A stretch of DNA of 64,000 nucleotides from Legionella lytica (GTDB lineage: Bacteria; Pseudomonadota; Gammaproteobacteria; Legionellales; Legionellaceae), in assembly GCF_023921225.1 (NCBI RefSeq), contig NZ_CP071527.1, positions 692,001-756,000 of the forward strand, written 5' to 3'. Below the pieces are notes generated by a model. The model had not been told where the DNA came from. It was given only the letters and a program-made list of their open reading frames with translations, and did not search any database. The position numbers were made by a program, and so were the translations under genes. Positions within the stretch are counted from its first letter, which is position 1. Each line of letters starts with the position of its first letter. Shown here in pieces: positions 46,377 to 55,131 of this stretch.

Positions 46377-47585
46377 ATGTCCATTGAAGTTAAAGTACCT
46401 GTACTGCCTGAGTCGGTTGCTGATGCAACTGTAGCTGCTTGGCATAAAAAAGTAGGTGATAAAGTTACTCGTGATGAAAATCTATTGGATCTGGAAACAG
46501 ATAAAGTAGTTCTTGAGGTACCAGCTCCTGCTGACGGCGTGCTCAGTGAAATTCTTTTCCAAACTGGAGACACTGTAACTTCGGGCCAACTCCTAGCAAA
46601 AATCACTGCAGGTGCCACAACTCCTGCGGCTGCTGAGACTACTAAGCCTGAAGAAAAAGCTGCTGCAAGCAGCGCTGAGGTTAGTGCTCATGAAGATAAA
46701 TCAACCAGTCCAGTTGTACGTCGTATGATGGCAGAGCATGATTTACAACCAGGTCAAATTCCAGGAAGTGGTAAAGACGGTCGTATTACCAAAGACGATG
46801 TTCTTTCTTATATTGAATCCAATCGTGGTAAAGCTGCTCCAGCAGCCAGCAAATCAGCCCCTGCCCCAGTAGCGGCAATGGGAGCTCGTGAAGAGCGTCG
46901 TGTACCAATGACTCGTTTAAGAGCAAAAATTGCTGAGCGCTTACTAGAGGCGCAACATAATGCCGCGATGTTAACTACCTTTAACGAAGTTAACTTAAAA
47001 GCGGTAATGGATATGCGCGCTCAATATAAAGACGGTTTTGAGAAGAAGCATGGCGTTAAACTTGGTTTTATGTCGTTTTTCACTAAAGCAGTGGTTGAGT
47101 CATTAAAGCGTTTTCCTGCAGTGAATGCATCTATTGATGGCCAAGATGTGGTTTATCATGGCTTCTATGATATTGGTATTGCCGTATCTACTGAACGCGG
47201 ATTAGTAGTACCCGTGATCCGTGATGCAGATCAAATGAGCATGGCTGAAATTGAAATGGCAATTAACGATGCCGCCAGCCGCGCGCGACAAGGTAAATTG
47301 TCTATGGAAGAAATGCAAGGTGGTACTTTCACCATTACTAATGGTGGGGTGTTCGGTTCATTATTGGCAACGCCTATTATTAACCCACCACAAACAGGTA
47401 TTCTTGGTATGCATAAAATCGAAGACCGACCTGTAGTTGAGAAAGGTGAGATTGTTATTCGTCCAATGATGTATGTCGCTTTATCTTATGACCATCGTTT
47501 AATTGATGGAAAAGATTCCGTACAGTTCTTGGTGAGTGTTAAAGAGTTATTGGAAGATCCTGCTCGTCTTTTACTTAATGTTTAA
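46377..47585 (+). CDS. sucB: Dihydrolipoyl succinyltransferase SucB (E2)
   Basis: The 402-residue E2 core of 2-oxoglutarate dehydrogenase. Lipoyl domain with [16 protein letters not shown] (lipoyl Lys43), an Ala/Pro linker, the E1/E3-binding domain ([20 protein letters not shown]), a second linker, and the catalytic domain ending with [16 protein letters not shown], whose His is catalytic. The E3 gene lpd is not in the window. Confidence 0.97.
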   Translation: MSIEVKVPVLPESVADATVAAWHKKVGDKVTRDENLLDLETDKVVLEVPAPADGVLSEILFQTGDTVTSGQLLAKITAGATTPAAAETTKPEEKAAASSAEVSAHEDKSTSPVVRRMMAEHDLQPGQIPGSGKDGRITKDDVLSYIESNRGKAAPAASKSAPAPVAAMGAREERRVPMTRLRAKIAERLLEAQHNAAMLTTFNEVNLKAVMDMRAQYKDGFEKKHGVKLGFMSFFTKAVVESLKRFPAVNASIDGQDVVYHGFYDIGIAVSTERGLVVPVIRDADQMSMAEIEMAINDAASRARQGKLSMEEMQGGTFTITNGGVFGSLLATPIINPPQTGILGMHKIEDRPVVEKGEIVIRPMMYVALSYDHRLIDGKDSVQFLVSVKELLEDPARLLLNV

Positions 47586-47599
47586 TAATCACAATTAAC

Positions 47600-47631
47600 A
47601 GCAAGCCCGTGTTTGCGGGTTTTGCTTTTTT
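47600..47631 (+). terminator. Rho-independent terminator/attenuator after sucB
   Basis: AGCAAGCCCG and CGGGTTTTGCT pair around a short loop and are followed by six T. It lies just before the sucC ribosome-binding site, so it could lower sucCD expression relative to sucAB. Confidence 0.7.
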
Positions 47632-47646
47632 ATAAAGGTAATTGCA

Positions 47647-48807
47647 ATGAATTTACATGAATACCAAGCCAAACAATTATTTGCTAGCTACAACTTACCT
47701 GTACCAAATGGCCAAGTAGCTTATACAGTTGAAGATGCACTACAAGTTGCTTCTCAATTATCAACGAAACGTTGGGTTGTTAAAGCACAAGTACATGCGG
47801 GTGGCCGCGGAAAAGCGGGCGGTGTTAAATTAGTTTCTGACCGTGATGAATTAGCTGCAGCAGTTAAAGCATTACTTGGAACTCGTCTGGTAACTTATCA
47901 AACAGATGCGCATGGACAACCGGTTAATGCCGTATTGGTCGAAGAAACATGTGACATTGATCGTGAATTATACCTTGGTGCGGTTGTGGATAGAGCAACA
48001 CGCCGTGTAGTCATTATGGCGTCTACTGAAGGTGGCGTTGAGATTGAAAAAGTAGCTGAAGAAACTCCAGAGAAAATCTTCAAAGTAGTTGTAGACCCAT
48101 TAGTTGGTGTTATGCCATTTCAAGGTCGTGAAGCTGGATTTAAATTAGGCCTGAAAGATGACCAAATCAAACAATTTACTCAGTTAATGATGGGCTTGGG
48201 TAAAATGTTTGTTGAATGTGATTTAAGCTTATTAGAGATCAACCCATTAGTTGTTACTAAATCAGGACAATTACTGTGTCTGGATGGAAAAATCAATATT
48301 GATGGCAATGCTTTATACCGCCAACCAAAATTAAAAGGCATGCGCGATACATCGCAAGAAGATGAGCGTGAAAACCGCGCTAGTGATTGGGAATTAAACT
48401 ACATTCCTCTTGATGGTTCAATTGGTTGTATGGTTAATGGTGCAGGCTTGGCAATGGCGACTATGGACGTGATTAAGCTTCACGGTGGTGAGCCAGCAAA
48501 CTTCCTGGACGTAGGTGGTGGTGCAACCAAAGAGCGTGTTAGTGAAGCATTAAAAATTATTTTATCTGACGATAAAGTTAAAGGTATTTTAGTGAATATT
48601 TTCGGTGGTATCGTTCGTTGCGACCTTATTGCTGATGGTATTTTGGCTGCAGTAAAAGAAGTCGATGTTAAGATCCCTGTAGTCGTTCGATTGGAAGGAA
48701 ATAACGCTCAATTAGGCGCTGACATTTTAAATAAGAGTGATTTAAACGTAATTGCTGCGACCAGTTTAACTGATGCTGCGAAGAAAATTGTGGCAGCTGT
48801 TGCTTAA
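47647..48807 (+). CDS. sucC: Succinyl-CoA synthetase beta subunit SucC
   Basis: A 386-residue ATP-grasp subunit that converts succinyl-CoA to succinate with nucleotide formation. [59 protein letters not shown] and [14 protein letters not shown] are the family hallmarks. AAAGG precedes the ATG. Confidence 0.97.
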   Translation: MNLHEYQAKQLFASYNLPVPNGQVAYTVEDALQVASQLSTKRWVVKAQVHAGGRGKAGGVKLVSDRDELAAAVKALLGTRLVTYQTDAHGQPVNAVLVEETCDIDRELYLGAVVDRATRRVVIMASTEGGVEIEKVAEETPEKIFKVVVDPLVGVMPFQGREAGFKLGLKDDQIKQFTQLMMGLGKMFVECDLSLLEINPLVVTKSGQLLCLDGKINIDGNALYRQPKLKGMRDTSQEDERENRASDWELNYIPLDGSIGCMVNGAGLAMATMDVIKLHGGEPANFLDVGGGATKERVSEALKIILSDDKVKGILVNIFGGIVRCDLIADGILAAVKEVDVKIPVVVRLEGNNAQLGADILNKSDLNVIAATSLTDAAKKIVAAVA

Positions 48808-48831
48808 TTAATTGATTGCTATAGAGCGATT

Positions 48832-48854
48832 GCCTGCAGCATTAGTCTGCAGGC
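48832..48854 (+). terminator. Hairpin between sucC and sucD
   Basis: GCCTGCAG-CATTAGT-CTGCAGGC is a perfect 8-base stem in a 71-base spacer; only two T follow. More likely an mRNA-stability or processing hairpin than a terminator. Confidence 0.6.
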
Positions 48855-48878
48855 TTAAACTAAATTTCGAGGTCAACA

Positions 48879-49754
48879 ATGAGTGTATTAGTTAATAAAG
48901 AAACCAAAGTACTATGCCAGGGATTTACTGGTAAGCAAGGAACCTACCATTCAGAGCAAGCAATTGAATATGGAACGCGTATGGTTGGTGGGGTGACCCC
49001 AGGTAAAGGTGGCCAAACACATTTAGGCTTGCCTGTGTTTAATACAATGCGTGATGCGGTAGAAGCAACCAATGCTGATGCAACAGTGATTTATGTTCCA
49101 GCACCATTTTGCAAAGACTCTATCATTGAAGCCGCTGATGCAGGAATTAAGTTAATTGTTTGTATTACTGAAGGTGTTCCTGTTCTTGATATGTTAGAGG
49201 TTAAAGTTTACTTAGAGAACAATACTCAAGCTCGTTTAATTGGACCAAACTGCCCAGGAATTATTACTCCAGGTGAATGTAAAATTGGTATTATGCCAGG
49301 TTCAATTCATTTACCAGGTAAAGTAGGTATTGTTTCTCGTTCAGGTACTTTAACTTATGAAGCCGTTAAGCAAACTACTGATAAAGGCTTTGGACAAAGT
49401 ACGTGTATCGGTATCGGTGGCGATCCAATTCCAGGAACTAACTTTATCGATGCATTAGCTTTATTTGAAAAAGACCCACAAACTGAAGCGATTATTATGG
49501 TTGGTGAAATTGGTGGTTCTGCAGAAGAAGAAGCTGCTGAATACATTAAATCTAATATTAGCAAGCCGGTTGTATCGTACATCGCTGGTGTTACAGCACC
49601 TGCGGGTAAGCGTATGGGCCATGCTGGTGCGATTATTTCTGGTGGTAAAGGTACTGCCGCTGAGAAATACGCTGCGCTAGAAGCTGCTGGCGTAAAAACT
49701 GTTCGTTCTCCTGCCGATTTAGGCGATGCAATTGCAGAGGTAACTGGCTGGTAA
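48879..49754 (+). CDS. sucD: Succinyl-CoA synthetase alpha subunit SucD
   Basis: A 291-residue CoA-binding subunit. [40 protein letters not shown] and the phosphohistidine motif [18 protein letters not shown] are present. GAGGTC precedes the ATG. A long antisense frame over the 3' end is a shadow. A palindrome follows the gene. Confidence 0.97.
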   Translation: MSVLVNKETKVLCQGFTGKQGTYHSEQAIEYGTRMVGGVTPGKGGQTHLGLPVFNTMRDAVEATNADATVIYVPAPFCKDSIIEAADAGIKLIVCITEGVPVLDMLEVKVYLENNTQARLIGPNCPGIITPGECKIGIMPGSIHLPGKVGIVSRSGTLTYEAVKQTTDKGFGQSTCIGIGGDPIPGTNFIDALALFEKDPQTEAIIMVGEIGGSAEEEAAEYIKSNISKPVVSYIAGVTAPAGKRMGHAGAIISGGKGTAAEKYAALEAAGVKTVRSPADLGDAIAEVTGW

Positions 49755-49765
49755 GGTATCTTGAG

Positions 49766-49796
49766 CTGTAGGTTGGGCCATCGGCCCAACCTACAG
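49766..49796. repeat. Perfect 31-base palindrome after sucD
   Basis: CTGTAGGTTGGGCC-ATC-GGCCCAACCTACAG, 14-base arms with a 3-base loop. It belongs to the same family as the elements at 12614, 32197 and 50608. It probably ends or stabilises the suc transcript. Confidence 0.75.
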
Positions 49797-49856
49797 CAAT
49801 AAATAGGCTCCTTAACCCATCCAGGCAACAGTGTTTTTCAAAATGGATGTAACACC

Positions 49857-50504
49857 ATGACAAATTTTCGAAGTATTGCTGATATAAGACGTGATTATGG
49901 TGAATTAAAACTGCAAGACCAGAATATCCCTGATGATCCGATTGAACAGTTTCACTTATGGTTCGCCGATGTTTTAAAAAATGAAACCAATGATCCTACT
50001 GCAATGGTACTTGCTACGGTAGATAGCAATGGCCACCCTGACTCCAGAGTTGTTTTATTAAAAGGTTTGGAGGATGGCAATTATGTTTTTTACACTAACT
50101 ATCAAAGCAGCAAGGCAATCCAGCTGCAACATAAACCTTACGCAGCACTTAATTTTTATTGGCCACAAATGGCTAGACAAGTTCGCATACGAGGGCACGT
50201 ACAGAAAGTAAGCCAGGAGCAATCCAATACTTATTTTTCATCAAGACCCATAAAAAGCCAATTTAGCGCGATTGCATCACCTCAAAGCCATGAAATTTCC
50301 AGCAGGGAAATGTTGGAACAATCATTAAACGATTTAATTCAACAATATGGGCAGGAACCTGTATTGCGACCTGAATATTGGGGGGGGTATATGGTTATCC
50401 CTGAAGAGATTGAGTTTTGGCAAGGAAGAGACAACCGTTTACACGATCGAATTCATTACTACCGGCAAGAAGGACGCTGGCAGCACCATCGCCTGGCACC
50501 CTAA
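49857..50504 (+). CDS. pdxH: Pyridoxamine/pyridoxine 5'-phosphate oxidase PdxH
   Basis: A 215-residue FMN enzyme that makes pyridoxal 5'-phosphate. [74 protein letters not shown] and the C-terminal [15 protein letters not shown] are the family signature. It follows the suc genes on the same strand. Confidence 0.96.
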   Translation: MTNFRSIADIRRDYGELKLQDQNIPDDPIEQFHLWFADVLKNETNDPTAMVLATVDSNGHPDSRVVLLKGLEDGNYVFYTNYQSSKAIQLQHKPYAALNFYWPQMARQVRIRGHVQKVSQEQSNTYFSSRPIKSQFSAIASPQSHEISSREMLEQSLNDLIQQYGQEPVLRPEYWGGYMVIPEEIEFWQGRDNRLHDRIHYYRQEGRWQHHRLAP

Positions 50505-51013
50505 CGGCAAAATTTGTCGGCAACGTAATTTTGCCTGTCGATTCACTTTAAGGAATTCGCCGTCTCCATAAATTCTCGGATTTCGCTTCGCTGCCTCCAG
50601 GCTTCGAGTAGGTCGGGCCCATGGCCGGAGGCAGAACAGAGGCTTTAATGCTCAGAGCAATTGGAAAATATCGGCCTATGGGCCTGACCTATACTCAGAT
50701 AAAACCCCTACTATTCAATATCTTAAAAAATAATTTCATAAAATAAAAAAGTTGGCCTGCTAATTGCATCTATATATATAGAAATCATAAAACAGAATTA
50801 AGTACATAGTTTTTGAAGAAATTGTCAAAAATGAGTAAAGGTTTCTAATTTGGCTGTTACTAGTATTTTAAAGTCGTAAAATTGCTTTAAGTGCAGAAAT
50901 TATCGACATGAAAAGATAAAGAATTGCACACAGCTTTAATAATAATACAACTTGGAGTATCACAGTTGAGCTTGGGAAAATACATACAGGATACATAAAT
51001 TGAGGGTACAATC
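50505..51013. other. Intergenic region between pdxH and letE-like gene
   Basis: About 510 bases. A GGCAAAATT/AATTTTGCC hairpin (50508-50537) follows pdxH, then the GTAGGTCGGGC element. The rest is very AT-rich and should contain the promoter of the next gene; GAGGGT sits before its ATG. No gene seen. Confidence 0.55.
50608..50694. repeat. Second inverted-repeat element with GTAGGTCGGGC ends
   Basis: GTAGGTCGGGCCCATGGCC at the left and GGCCTATGGGCCTGACCTAT at the right are near-complements. Same ends as the element at 12614-12752 but a shorter interior (87 versus 139 bases overall). Confidence 0.6.
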
Positions 51014-51388
51014 ATGAACGACATTACTGCCTTACTACCACATATTAAATTACGTTTTAACATTGATCATCCAAGCCATGAAGAGAGCTATGCCTTAGGA
51101 TATGAGTGTGCGTTAGCTTATGCGGCAGAGGAAGATAATCCTTTTCCTAAGGGATCTAAAGAAGCCGAGCATTGGTTAGAAGGATGGTGGGATGCGTTAT
51201 CTGGTGATGAGCCTTTATTTGATATTAGTGCGTATTCACAAGAAGAAGATTCATTAGAGCCAGAAATAGCTGCAAACGATCAGCAATATTGCCAAAAGCA
51301 TGGGTTCTTATCACTGGTAATTGAAATCAGTGGGGCAATAGCCGCCTCTGCGTTCGTTGGCTATCAATTATTTGAGTTAGTAGCCTAA
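51014..51388 (+). CDS. letE: Small protein, probable transmission-trait enhancer LetE
   Basis: A 124-residue protein with an acidic middle (EEDSLEPEIAAND) and a C-terminal hydrophobic segment (LVIEISGAIAASAFVGYQLF). The N-terminal part has YALGYECALAYA and HWLEGWWDALSG, which resembles ribosome-modulation-factor-like small proteins. I assign letE because I recall letE lying just downstream of sdh-suc-pdxH in L. pneumophila, where it enhances transmission-phase traits; I have no alignment to prove it. GAGG lies 8-9 bases before the ATG. Confidence 0.6.
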   Translation: MNDITALLPHIKLRFNIDHPSHEESYALGYECALAYAAEEDNPFPKGSKEAEHWLEGWWDALSGDEPLFDISAYSQEEDSLEPEIAANDQQYCQKHGFLSLVIEISGAIAASAFVGYQLFELVA

Positions 51389-51403
51389 TCAGGCTACTAA
51401 CTC
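51374..51403 (+). terminator. Hairpin spanning the stop codon of the letE-like gene
   Basis: GAGTTAGTAGCCT-AATC-AGGCTACTAACTC: a perfect 13-base stem whose left arm contains the last codons and touches the stop codon. No T-run follows. May be a terminator, or block ribosome release or 3' decay. Confidence 0.65.
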
Positions 51404-51470
51404 AGTTGAGAGCTATTCATCAGCGGTAGACTTGGTTATAATTTGCCTTTTACCGGATCAAATCACTCTG

Positions 51471-51860
51471 ATGAATGCACTCGACAATGCCATAAAAGAA
51501 GCGCTTAATACTGCTGGAGCTTCAAAAGAAGCCAATAAAGCCTATCTGGAATTTATTAAAGCCAACTTCATTATCCCTGTAGAGAAACATACAGAAGGCG
51601 AAGAGCCTCGGGTATTATTTTTTCAAGAGGGGAATGAGCTATTTCTTCCTGTATTCACTGAGAAAGCTTATCTTGATGCATGGGCTGAGGAAATTGCCAC
51701 TGAAATTAACTTACTTAAATTATCCGGAGTTGATTTACTCAAAGGGCTTGGTGAGCAGGTTACCGTGTGTTTAAACATCGGTAGTGATGTTTATAAAGAG
51801 TTTAATCCATCTGAAACAGCAAGAATGCGTTCTATGGTCTTAAAGTTTTTTAAAAATTAG
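51471..51860 (+). CDS. SseB-like family protein
   Basis: A 129-residue soluble protein with an SseB N-terminal-domain pattern: FIKANFIIPVEKH, RVLFFQEGNELFLPVFTEKAYLDAWA and a later SGVDLLKGLGEQVTVCLNIG. The ATG at 51471 is preferred to a GTG-type start at 51432, whose extra residues look non-coding. Function unknown; a good terminator follows. Confidence 0.75.
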   Translation: MNALDNAIKEALNTAGASKEANKAYLEFIKANFIIPVEKHTEGEEPRVLFFQEGNELFLPVFTEKAYLDAWAEEIATEINLLKLSGVDLLKGLGEQVTVCLNIGSDVYKEFNPSETARMRSMVLKFFKN

Positions 51861-51861
51861 G

Positions 51862-51885
51862 GGGAGCTTTATTTTGCTCCCTTTT
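51862..51885 (+). terminator. Rho-independent terminator after the SseB-like gene
   Basis: GGGAGC-TTTATTTT-GCTCCC followed by TTTT. Confidence 0.75.
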
Positions 51886-51941
51886 CTGCACTCAGTAACG
51901 TAGAGCTTTTACCACGAGATGAGACGTGCTTATGTTTGATT

Positions 51942-52202
51942 TTAAATTACATAGCAAGAGTTGAAATAAACAGCGAACACGCGATTAAATGCATCTAGAT
52001 AGTACCATCTTGTTTCATATCCAAAACTGTTTAAACCCCTCTTTATATAAATCCAGGAAAGTTCCTGCCTAACCCAATCTTCCGCGCCATACAATATGGC
52101 GCAAAAGACGATTAAAATAACAGTGATTAATTGATATTTTATACGATTTATTCGAGGCTCTTTTAAGCCTTTAAAGTGTTGGTGAATGCTGATTTTATTC
52201 AT
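51942..52202 (-). pseudogene. Remnant of an ISAs1-family transposase
   Basis: The minus strand from the ATG at 52202 reads ISIHQHFKGLKEPRINRIKY and then ILIVFCAILYGAEDWV, the N-terminal association domain of ISAs1-type transposases (H-F-x-x-L-x-x-P-R and ALCAVL-G). After about 45 residues the frame degrades; a later DAFNRVFAVYF resembles the SHDTFNRVFA element with deletions between. The DDE catalytic part is missing. It marks old insertion activity at the left edge of the NRPS region. Confidence 0.7.
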
Positions 52203-52235
52203 AATTAATGTTCTCAAAAAACAGAAATAGGTCAA

Positions 52236-52397
52236 TTAGTTAGAGTTCTTTTCAGTAATATTTTATGAAATTTAGATGAGACTGCTTCATGGTCTGATTG
52301 ACATTCCTATATCTAATGATTAGAATTTTGGCAGGAGTCCCTCTTAACTTTATACTAGGGGGAATTTTCTTAGTTTAGGTATTTTTTGGAGAAAAGC
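52236..52397. other. AT-rich non-coding spacer
   Basis: No gene seen. TTTTGGAGAAAAGC at its right end supplies a ribosome-binding site for the following 35-codon ORF. The whole 52203-52571 interval lacks any other coding candidate. Confidence 0.5.
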
Positions 52398-52505
52398 ATG
52401 GATTTGTCAATTTGGTATCAAACCGTACGTATGAGTAGTAAACTGAGAAAGTTAATAACATCAAATAGTTCACTGGTATCTCAATCTTATATTGTTATTG
52501 AATAG
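52398..52505 (+). CDS. 35-residue ORF with good ribosome-binding site
   Basis: ATG 52398 has GGAG 6 bases upstream and opens a 35-codon frame: MDLSIWYQTVRMSSKLRKL, then a Ser-rich ITSNSSLVSQSYIVIE end. No family recognised. It lies 66 bases before the M29/NicX-like gene, followed by a transporter and an NRPS. It could be a leader peptide, a small regulator or a precursor peptide, or chance; the ribosome-binding site and position make it worth keeping. Confidence 0.4.
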   Translation: MDLSIWYQTVRMSSKLRKLITSNSSLVSQSYIVIE

Positions 52506-52571
52506 TTGCCGCAAATCTTTGATTGGGGACGACAAAGTTAAGTTTTAGCGGGGTGTTTGGGAGTAAATGTT

Positions 52572-53537
52572 TTGGATCGAATTTCAAATCATCAGTCATC
52601 ATGTGTCAATTTCAGTTATTATTTAAAATATCAGTTACCTAATGAAAAAAGTAATAAGATAATTGTTGCATATGAAAAAAAATATCATTCAATTATTAAC
52701 GAACTTCGCCCTTCACTTATGAACGAGTTTGATGTGCTCGGATTTTATGACATATCAGAGGATCAATCACAGATAATTGATGGTTACTCTGAAGCTGACA
52801 GAGTTTTATTTTTCTATGACCATTTTACACGGCAAAACTTGCAGCCAGGATTTTCTAAAGAAATGCAGGCTTATTCACAGCATTTCTCGAAAGACCCTTT
52901 AAAAGTCATTTTCATAAATGATATGTATGAGCAGTTTCCTGATATTTATTCTGTAAATCCACAGCGTATTAAATCGTTAAATAAGAGTTTAATTAGCCTG
53001 GCTGAAAAATCAAAAATATTGACTATCACCGATAATATTGGAACGAACGTAACTGTCGATCTTGCAAAGACCAATCCGTGGACAAGTATTGATGGCACTA
53101 CTTACGGTGAAATAATACCGGGAGAAATCGCCTCATATTCGCCCGGAATTAACGGGGTCTTATATTTTACAGGTTCATTTCTTTCTATGATTCCTATTGG
53201 ATTAAAATATGGAGTAATAGAAGATCCCATAAAATTTGTTTTTAAAAACAGTAAAGTAGAATCATTTTCAAGCTCAAATATTGAATTAAGCAATGATTTA
53301 AATTATTTTTTTGAGTATTCAGAAGATCATCTTCAAATTCATGAAATTGGAATAGGTACCAATGAAGGAATAAAAAAACTATTTGGTAAAAATGCCAGTT
53401 TTGAAGAAAAACATTGCGGGATACATTTTGGGTTAGGCGGGAAAGCAGATGATACATTCCATCTGGATATGATGATGAGTCACAGTATATTTAAGTTTGA
53501 TGATCAATTGGTTTATAATGGAGCTTATCAACTCTAG
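52572..53537 (+). CDS. M29 aminopeptidase/NicX-like metalloprotein
   Basis: A ~321-residue protein related to M29 metallopeptidases and the ring-cleaving oxygenase NicX, which shares that fold. The C-terminal part keeps the likely metal ligands in order: Glu in IHEIGIGTNEG, Glu and His in SFEEKHCGIHFGLGGK, and His/Asp in FHLDMMMSHS. The N-terminal half (to about 130) is divergent. I prefer TTG 52572 (GGGAG 8 bases upstream); TTG 52557 is an alternative adding five residues. It precedes the MFS transporter and NRPS and may trim or modify their product; substrate unknown. Confidence 0.7.
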   Translation: MDRISNHQSSCVNFSYYLKYQLPNEKSNKIIVAYEKKYHSIINELRPSLMNEFDVLGFYDISEDQSQIIDGYSEADRVLFFYDHFTRQNLQPGFSKEMQAYSQHFSKDPLKVIFINDMYEQFPDIYSVNPQRIKSLNKSLISLAEKSKILTITDNIGTNVTVDLAKTNPWTSIDGTTYGEIIPGEIASYSPGINGVLYFTGSFLSMIPIGLKYGVIEDPIKFVFKNSKVESFSSSNIELSNDLNYFFEYSEDHLQIHEIGIGTNEGIKKLFGKNASFEEKHCGIHFGLGGKADDTFHLDMMMSHSIFKFDDQLVYNGAYQL

Positions 53538-53802
53538 TTCTACTCTTTTCAGCATATAAATAATATTTGCTTGGATGATTGTTGTTAAAATAAATTTATT
53601 TCGTGTTCAACGTATATTATAACATATGGCATTGTTCTGATTTTTGGAAGAGGTCAGTTTTTTCTTAATAGTCAATTAGTGTTGACATGATGTAAAAATA
53701 ACGATTTCAAATAATTAATTAGTTATTTAATATCAAATGATCTTCTTATGATTTGCAGTAGTATGTTTTTATGTATTTTAATTTGTAATTAAGAGGGTAA
53801 AT

Positions 53803-55125
53803 ATGACTTTACGAAAGGTCAATTATGGAAAGCCTTATGTAGTATGGTTTTTAGGCGCTTTTTTCTTTTTTATTGATTATGTTCTTCGTGTTTCTACTAG
53901 CGTTCTGACCCCGGTTCTTATGGAGAAATTTCAAGCGACTGCATTTGCAATAGGTGGATTCTCTGCATGTTTTTATTATGCTTATATTAGCATGCAAATA
54001 CCGGTTGGTATCTTGGTCGACCGTTTTAGCCCCAAATGGCTGCTTATTATGGCCTCAGTAATTTGCGCGGTAAGTGCACTTATTTTTGCAGAGATGAATA
54101 ATTTATATATTGGTTTTTTTAGCCGATTTCTTACGGGTTTTGGTGCTTCATTTGCATTTGTTGGTACATTGAAATTAATTTCACTTTGGTTTAAGCCTGA
54201 GCGTTTCGCTTTCCTCGCCGGATTAACCCAGGCATTTGGAATGCTGGGAGCTATGGTCGGCCAAGGCCCCATGGCTGCTATCTACCATTCTTTCGGTTGG
54301 CGTGCTAGTATGTATGGTTTTTTCGTTTTATTTTTACTGATTTCACTGCTTATGATTATATTTATTAACAATAAATATAATCAAATTGCCCTCAAAAATT
54401 CCAATGCACATCATGAAGTGAACACTTGGCAATCCATCAAATTAATTTTATCCAATTCACAATCTTGGTTGAATTGCTTATTTATTGGTCTTTTATATGC
54501 TCCGAGCGCTTGCTTCGGCGAGCAATGGGGAGCTAGCTTTCTCAGTAGATGCCAAGGCATATCGATTGAAGCGGCTGGGCATGAAGTAGGGATGATGTTT
54601 ATAGGTCTGGCGATAGGCTGCCCGATTTTAGGATGGGTTTCTGATCGAATGCAGAATCGTTTGATAGTCATGCGTGTAAGTGCTATAGCATGCTTTATCT
54701 TTTTAACTATCATTATTTATGGTGGCTCTTTGTCTATGCATGAGTTACTAAGCCCCACAGTTTATACGGGCATTCTTTTTTTATACGGATTTTTTAATAG
54801 TGGTATCGTTGTCTCCTATGCATTAGCCTCTGAAATAAACCCACGGCAACTTACTGGCATGGCTTTAGGAGTGACGAATATGGCCTCTGTAATGATTGGG
54901 GCAGCTATGATACCTATCGTAGGGTTTATACTTGATAAATTGAGAGCAGATATCCTGTTTAATAATGTACATGCTCTTGGGGTACAAGAGTATCAAATAG
55001 CTTTTGCCACTCTGCTGGTTGGATTGCTTATTTGCTTTTTCATTACGTTTTTTATAAAGGAAACATATTGTAAACCTCAATACCTACTTGATGGCAGCGT
55101 TCTTAATAAACAGCTCGGCATTTAA
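53803..55125 (+). CDS. MFS transporter (probable exporter of the NRPS locus)
   Basis: A 440-residue, 12-helix MFS protein: FFIDYVLRVSTSVLTPVLM in helix 1, then IPVGILVDRFSPKWLLIMAS (motif A region), and a repeat of motif A at GCPILGWVSDRMQNRLIVM. AGAGGG precedes the ATG. A 265-base AT-rich spacer separates it from the M29-like gene, and only 6 bases lie between its stop and the NRPS start, so it is cotranscribed with the NRPS and probably exports the product or a precursor. Confidence 0.88.
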   Translation: MTLRKVNYGKPYVVWFLGAFFFFIDYVLRVSTSVLTPVLMEKFQATAFAIGGFSACFYYAYISMQIPVGILVDRFSPKWLLIMASVICAVSALIFAEMNNLYIGFFSRFLTGFGASFAFVGTLKLISLWFKPERFAFLAGLTQAFGMLGAMVGQGPMAAIYHSFGWRASMYGFFVLFLLISLLMIIFINNKYNQIALKNSNAHHEVNTWQSIKLILSNSQSWLNCLFIGLLYAPSACFGEQWGASFLSRCQGISIEAAGHEVGMMFIGLAIGCPILGWVSDRMQNRLIVMRVSAIACFIFLTIIIYGGSLSMHELLSPTVYTGILFLYGFFNSGIVVSYALASEINPRQLTGMALGVTNMASVMIGAAMIPIVGFILDKLRADILFNNVHALGVQEYQIAFATLLVGLLICFFITFFIKETYCKPQYLLDGSVLNKQLGI

Positions 55126-55131
55126 TTTATT

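Noticed and set aside
49355..49828. 157-codon minus-strand frame over sucD
   Set aside because: Long antisense shadow of a conserved gene.
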